Origin: Candidatus Moranbacteria bacterium UBA2282
GTDB taxonomy: Bacteria; Patescibacteriota; Minisyncoccia; Moranbacterales; UBA2206
Assembly (NCBI GenBank): GCA_002345745.1
Contig: DDWQ01000022.1
Location: 1 to 13,677 of the forward strand
Reading direction: 5' to 3'
DNA length: 13,677 bases
Positions 10,909-13,677 of the stretch are shown piece by piece (the stretch's first letter is position 1; every line of letters begins with the position of its first letter). Position numbers and translations under genes: made by a program. The notes under the pieces are model-generated. The model was given only the letters and a program-made list of their open reading frames with translations. It was not told the DNA's origin and ran no database searches.

Positions 10909-13677
10909 ATGGGTAAAATAAAAAACAATGCAAATAATCTTCAAGACTTGCTGGGGGGGGGGATTTAAAAGTCAATCCAAAAAATAATTTCAAAAGAATC
11001 CTAGTCTCAAGTTTTTTTATCTTGGGATTTTTTGTTTTCGGGGTGGGACAAGCGAGTGCGACGACGTATTATGTTGACTCATCCATCACTGATACCAATA
11101 TCGCTAGTGCTACACCGGATTTTACGACATATAATCACACGATTTATACTACAACAGGTGGAAGTGATAGCGTTTTTAAAACTATTGCGGACATCAATGC
11201 TTTTTCTGCTCTTCAACCAGGGGATTCAGTGTTATTTAGAAAAGGTCAAATTTGGAGAGAACAACTTACAGTTCCAGCTTCAGGGACAGACGGTCATGAA
11301 ATTACATTTGGTGCATTTGGAAGTGGGGATGATCCATTAATTAAAAGAACCGATCTTTGTAGCAATTGGCAAGAGCATAGTTTGATTCATAACGGAAGCA
11401 TGGAATATTACACAGGTGCACAAGATGATGATACTTCAGATATTTTTTCTAAATGGGGTGAGTTGTATAGTAGCGGGTCCAAAATAGAGTCAACTAGTAA
11501 TACTCATTCAGGCAGTAGTGCTATAAAACTTTATAGAGATAGCTCTAATCATGACGCGTGGATTCATCAAAATTTCAGTGCAAATGCTTCTACTGAATAT
11601 TACTTGGAGTTTTATGGAAAAAAAGAAACTGGCAGTGGTAATCTAGATGTGTTTTTTATATATACCAAGGATGGTGTGAATAATTATTTACAAAGCGATG
11701 GTAGTTGGAGTACAGTATATGGTTTTCCATCTATTTTAAGTGTTTCGGAAACCTCTTGGACTAAAAAATCACTAGCTTTTACATCACCAGATACAGCCGC
11801 TAATATTCAAATTCGCTTCATGAATAATCGTTGGAATACAACAGGAAATAGCTATGTAGATGATGTCTACGTTGTTGAGGGAAATTCAAGAGATTCAAAA
11901 TCAATTTGGGAAGGATATCTTGATCCAAGTATTTATTATCGTTTTGGTGCAGTAGGTGAAGACGGTTTTAGATTGCCCATATCTTCTGCTGATCCTATGG
12001 ATATGGAAGATGGGTATTTTGTATCATCCACTAACGATAAATATTTTTATTACCGAAATGACCTAGGCAGACCATCCTCGATAGAAGTTGGTACTAGAGG
12101 AAAAGCTATTAATGTAAGCGGTAGGTCATATGTGGTAATAGACAGTATAAATGTTTATGGTCCAAATGGGGCATCCAATACAAGTGCGGATAGTTTAGTG
12201 TCTGTTAGTTTATCTGCTTCTCATGTTGTTGTGCAAAATCTAACAGCCAGCTTTTTTCAAGGCATTGGCATTATTTCAGACAATACTACTTCTGATATAA
12301 CATTTTCCAATGTGGTTGTCCATGATGGGAAGAATACGGGTATTTATATGAATTCACAAACAGGTTTTGTTTTGAATAGCAAATCATATAATAATGGTAA
12401 GGTAGTTAGTGATACTGGAGATATGGGAGGAATTGGAGTATACCAGGGTGGAAATGTGACAATTAGTGGAAATGAAGTTTATAACAATGGTCCAGTTGAC
12501 CGGGATGCTGATAAAGAAATATCTATAGTTGGGGCAGTTAATCCGGTTATCATTACAAAAAACTATATACACGACTGTGTTCAGGGATGTATACAGATAG
12601 CTGAGGGAGGAGATGACAGTGAAATATCTAGTAACATTATAAGTGGTTTTGGCAGTATGCCTGGAAGCACTGGGTCTAATGGTTCTTGGGCTGGTATAAG
12701 AATAGGTGGCGGAGTCGGTGGTGCAACAGGAGTTAAGGTAGCTAATAATATTATATATAATGGGCAACAGAGTGTTAGCACAACCCATGCTGGATTAGCT
12801 ATTCTTAACTATGACAATAATAATGGAATGACTTCTAAAAATAATATTTTTTTAAACAACCTCAGCAAGGACATCTGGGTTGGGTCTACTGCAAACACAG
12901 CAGATGATGATTTTAATAACAATCTATTTTATAAATCAAGCTATACGCGTAATTGGTCTTGGAAGGGCATAGATTATAGTACTTTAACTGACTGGAAAAT
13001 TAACACATTGATGGACGCTAGTTCTATGGTTTCTGACCCGCTTATTTTATCCGCTACTCCAATAATAAATTCTGATTTTAGATTGCAATCAACCTCCCCC
13101 GCCATCGACTTCGGCACCTCTGTCGGTCTCACCACCGACTACGCCAACAATCCCATCTACGGCACTCCTGACATCGGAGCCTATGAATATCAACCACCAT
13201 ATACAACAGGCATAGATAGAATTGACATTGGAGCTGGAGCGAGAATCTATCAAGATGGAAAGTTTAGAGATGTTGCCACCACAACTGGTCTCGGAGCTGA
13301 TCTAACCATAAAACCAAGTTCTGGCAGTTTCGAAACTTTCACTTCCATCCAAACTCGTCCAGAATGGCTCAATATCTCAGATCTCACTTGGACTGCAGAG
13401 AACAAACAATGGACTGAATCCAGCGAAGACTCATCTCTCACTAATACTCTTCACACTATTGGAGACCTTACTCCTAATGTCTACTACGACCTTAAGGTTG
13501 ATGATGTTGCTCAAAACATCACCGGAGATAGTTGTACTGATAACACTTGCCAAGCTGATTCCGATGGAAAACTAACTTTTACCTATTTAGGTCACTACTC
13601 AACCCACACTTTCTCTGTTGTCCCAAGACTTGGTGAAATAGTGACTGAACTTTCTGACATCGATCTCAAAATCAAAA
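10909..13677 (+). CDS. Large secreted right-handed beta-helix protein, out of frame at a poly-G tract, 3' end beyond window
   Basis: From the ATG at 10909 the frame ends after 19 codons at TAA 10966-10968, because the ten Gs at 10953-10962 shift it. Removing two Gs (or adding one) opens a frame without any stop to the window edge, at least 922 residues (numbered for 8 Gs). Order: charged start; signal peptide about 27-50 with Lys-Arg, a hydrophobic core and cleavage after ASA; a beta-helix start (53-155, PASGTDGHEITFGAFGSGDDP); an inserted carbohydrate-binding-like jelly roll (about 161-324); parallel beta-helix repeats rich in Asn and Gly (about 400-740); the closing SPAIDFG...TPDIGAYEY motif (D754); then an unrecognised module to the edge. 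No catalytic residues can be assigned. It is probably a surface or secreted glycan-binding protein or polysaccharide lyase-like enzyme. No in-frame ATG lies between the G run and the signal peptide. Codons become markedly C-rich after about 13085. Confidence 0.85.
10953..10962 (+). repeat. Poly-G tract of ten, candidate phase-variation switch
   Basis: Ten consecutive G residues lie 44 nt after the A of the start codon and about 27 nt before the signal-peptide coding region. No other G run of this size is present in the window. Lengths of 8 or 11 join the start codon to the long frame; 10 gives TAA after 19 codons; 9 gives CAA TCC AAA AAA TAA and also stops. The same layout is known from contingency genes of Campylobacter and Helicobacter. 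Confidence 0.8.

Noticed and set aside
10685..10993. - strand open frame crossing the poly-G tract
   Set aside because: It spans the ATPase end, the promoter copy B and the G run; the product has low-complexity sequence (PPPAS) and no Shine-Dalgarno. A shadow.
11032..11340. + strand open frame of 102 codons with an ATG
   Set aside because: It lies in a different frame from the long stop-free beta-helix frame, has no similarity pattern and cuts through the signal peptide region. It is a shadow.
12384..12788. - strand open frame of 134 codons rich in Ser, Thr, Tyr and Ile
   Set aside because: It is antisense to the Asn/Gly-rich beta-helix repeats, whose codons give few stops on the other strand. 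No start signals.
10909..13677. Calling the beta-helix gene a pseudogene
   Set aside because: Only the homopolymer breaks the frame; more than 900 following codons have no stop and keep domain motifs. Phase variation or a sequencing error explains it better.
1..13677. Alternative genetic code (UGA as glycine) as in some Patescibacteria
   Set aside because: No in-frame TGA occurs inside any conserved gene, and TGA ends the two small genes and recO at sensible lengths.
1..13677. tRNA, rRNA or transposase genes
   Set aside because: No cloverleaf, rRNA-like segment or transposase motif was seen on either strand.

Overview
This AT-rich window holds nine genes, all on the + strand. Four are clear housekeeping genes: argS, ileS, recO and tgt. 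The others are two small overlapping genes (a two-helix membrane protein and a zinc-ribbon protein), a single-pass surface protein with DUF11-like repeats, a DUF4143-type AAA ATPase, and a very large secreted beta-helix protein that runs off the right edge. Several features suggest a member of the Candidate Phyla Radiation (Patescibacteria), perhaps near Parcubacteria/Moranbacteria: a eukaryote-type IleS, a divergent Tgt, starts without Shine-Dalgarno sites, -10 boxes placed for leaderless transcripts, and DUF11 and beta-helix surface proteins. This is inference from style, not a database match. The standard genetic code fits every gene.

Layout. 1-60: a strong terminator of an upstream gene. 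120-1835: argS. 1910-4816: ileS. 4837-5347: two small overlapping genes, the first with the best Shine-Dalgarno in the window, closed by a terminator. 5415-6143: recO, with its own promoter immediately before the ATG. 6226-8136: the DUF11-like protein. 8171-9349: tgt. 9350-9595: a control region with two candidate promoters and several palindromes. 9596-10765: the ATPase. 10766-10908: the leader of the last gene, carrying a second copy of a 66-bp promoter element also found before the ATPase. 10909-13677 (open): the beta-helix protein.

The most interesting feature is in the last gene. A run of ten G residues (10953-10962) lies between its start codon and its signal peptide. With ten Gs, translation stops after 19 codons. 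With eight or eleven Gs the start codon joins an uninterrupted frame of more than 900 codons, beginning with a textbook signal peptide. This is the layout of an ON/OFF phase-variable surface protein, in a genome where G runs are otherwise rare.

The second theme is palindromic DNA inserted in frame inside conserved genes. argS carries a perfect 22-bp inverted repeat plus a 12-bp tandem repeat in its N-terminal domain. tgt carries a 12-bp inverted repeat, a 14-bp palindrome and a run of heptamers just where the family normally has only a few residues. Both look like intragenic palindromic elements that were tolerated as extra surface loops. Tgt also has a changed base-recognition signature, so its substrate is open to question.
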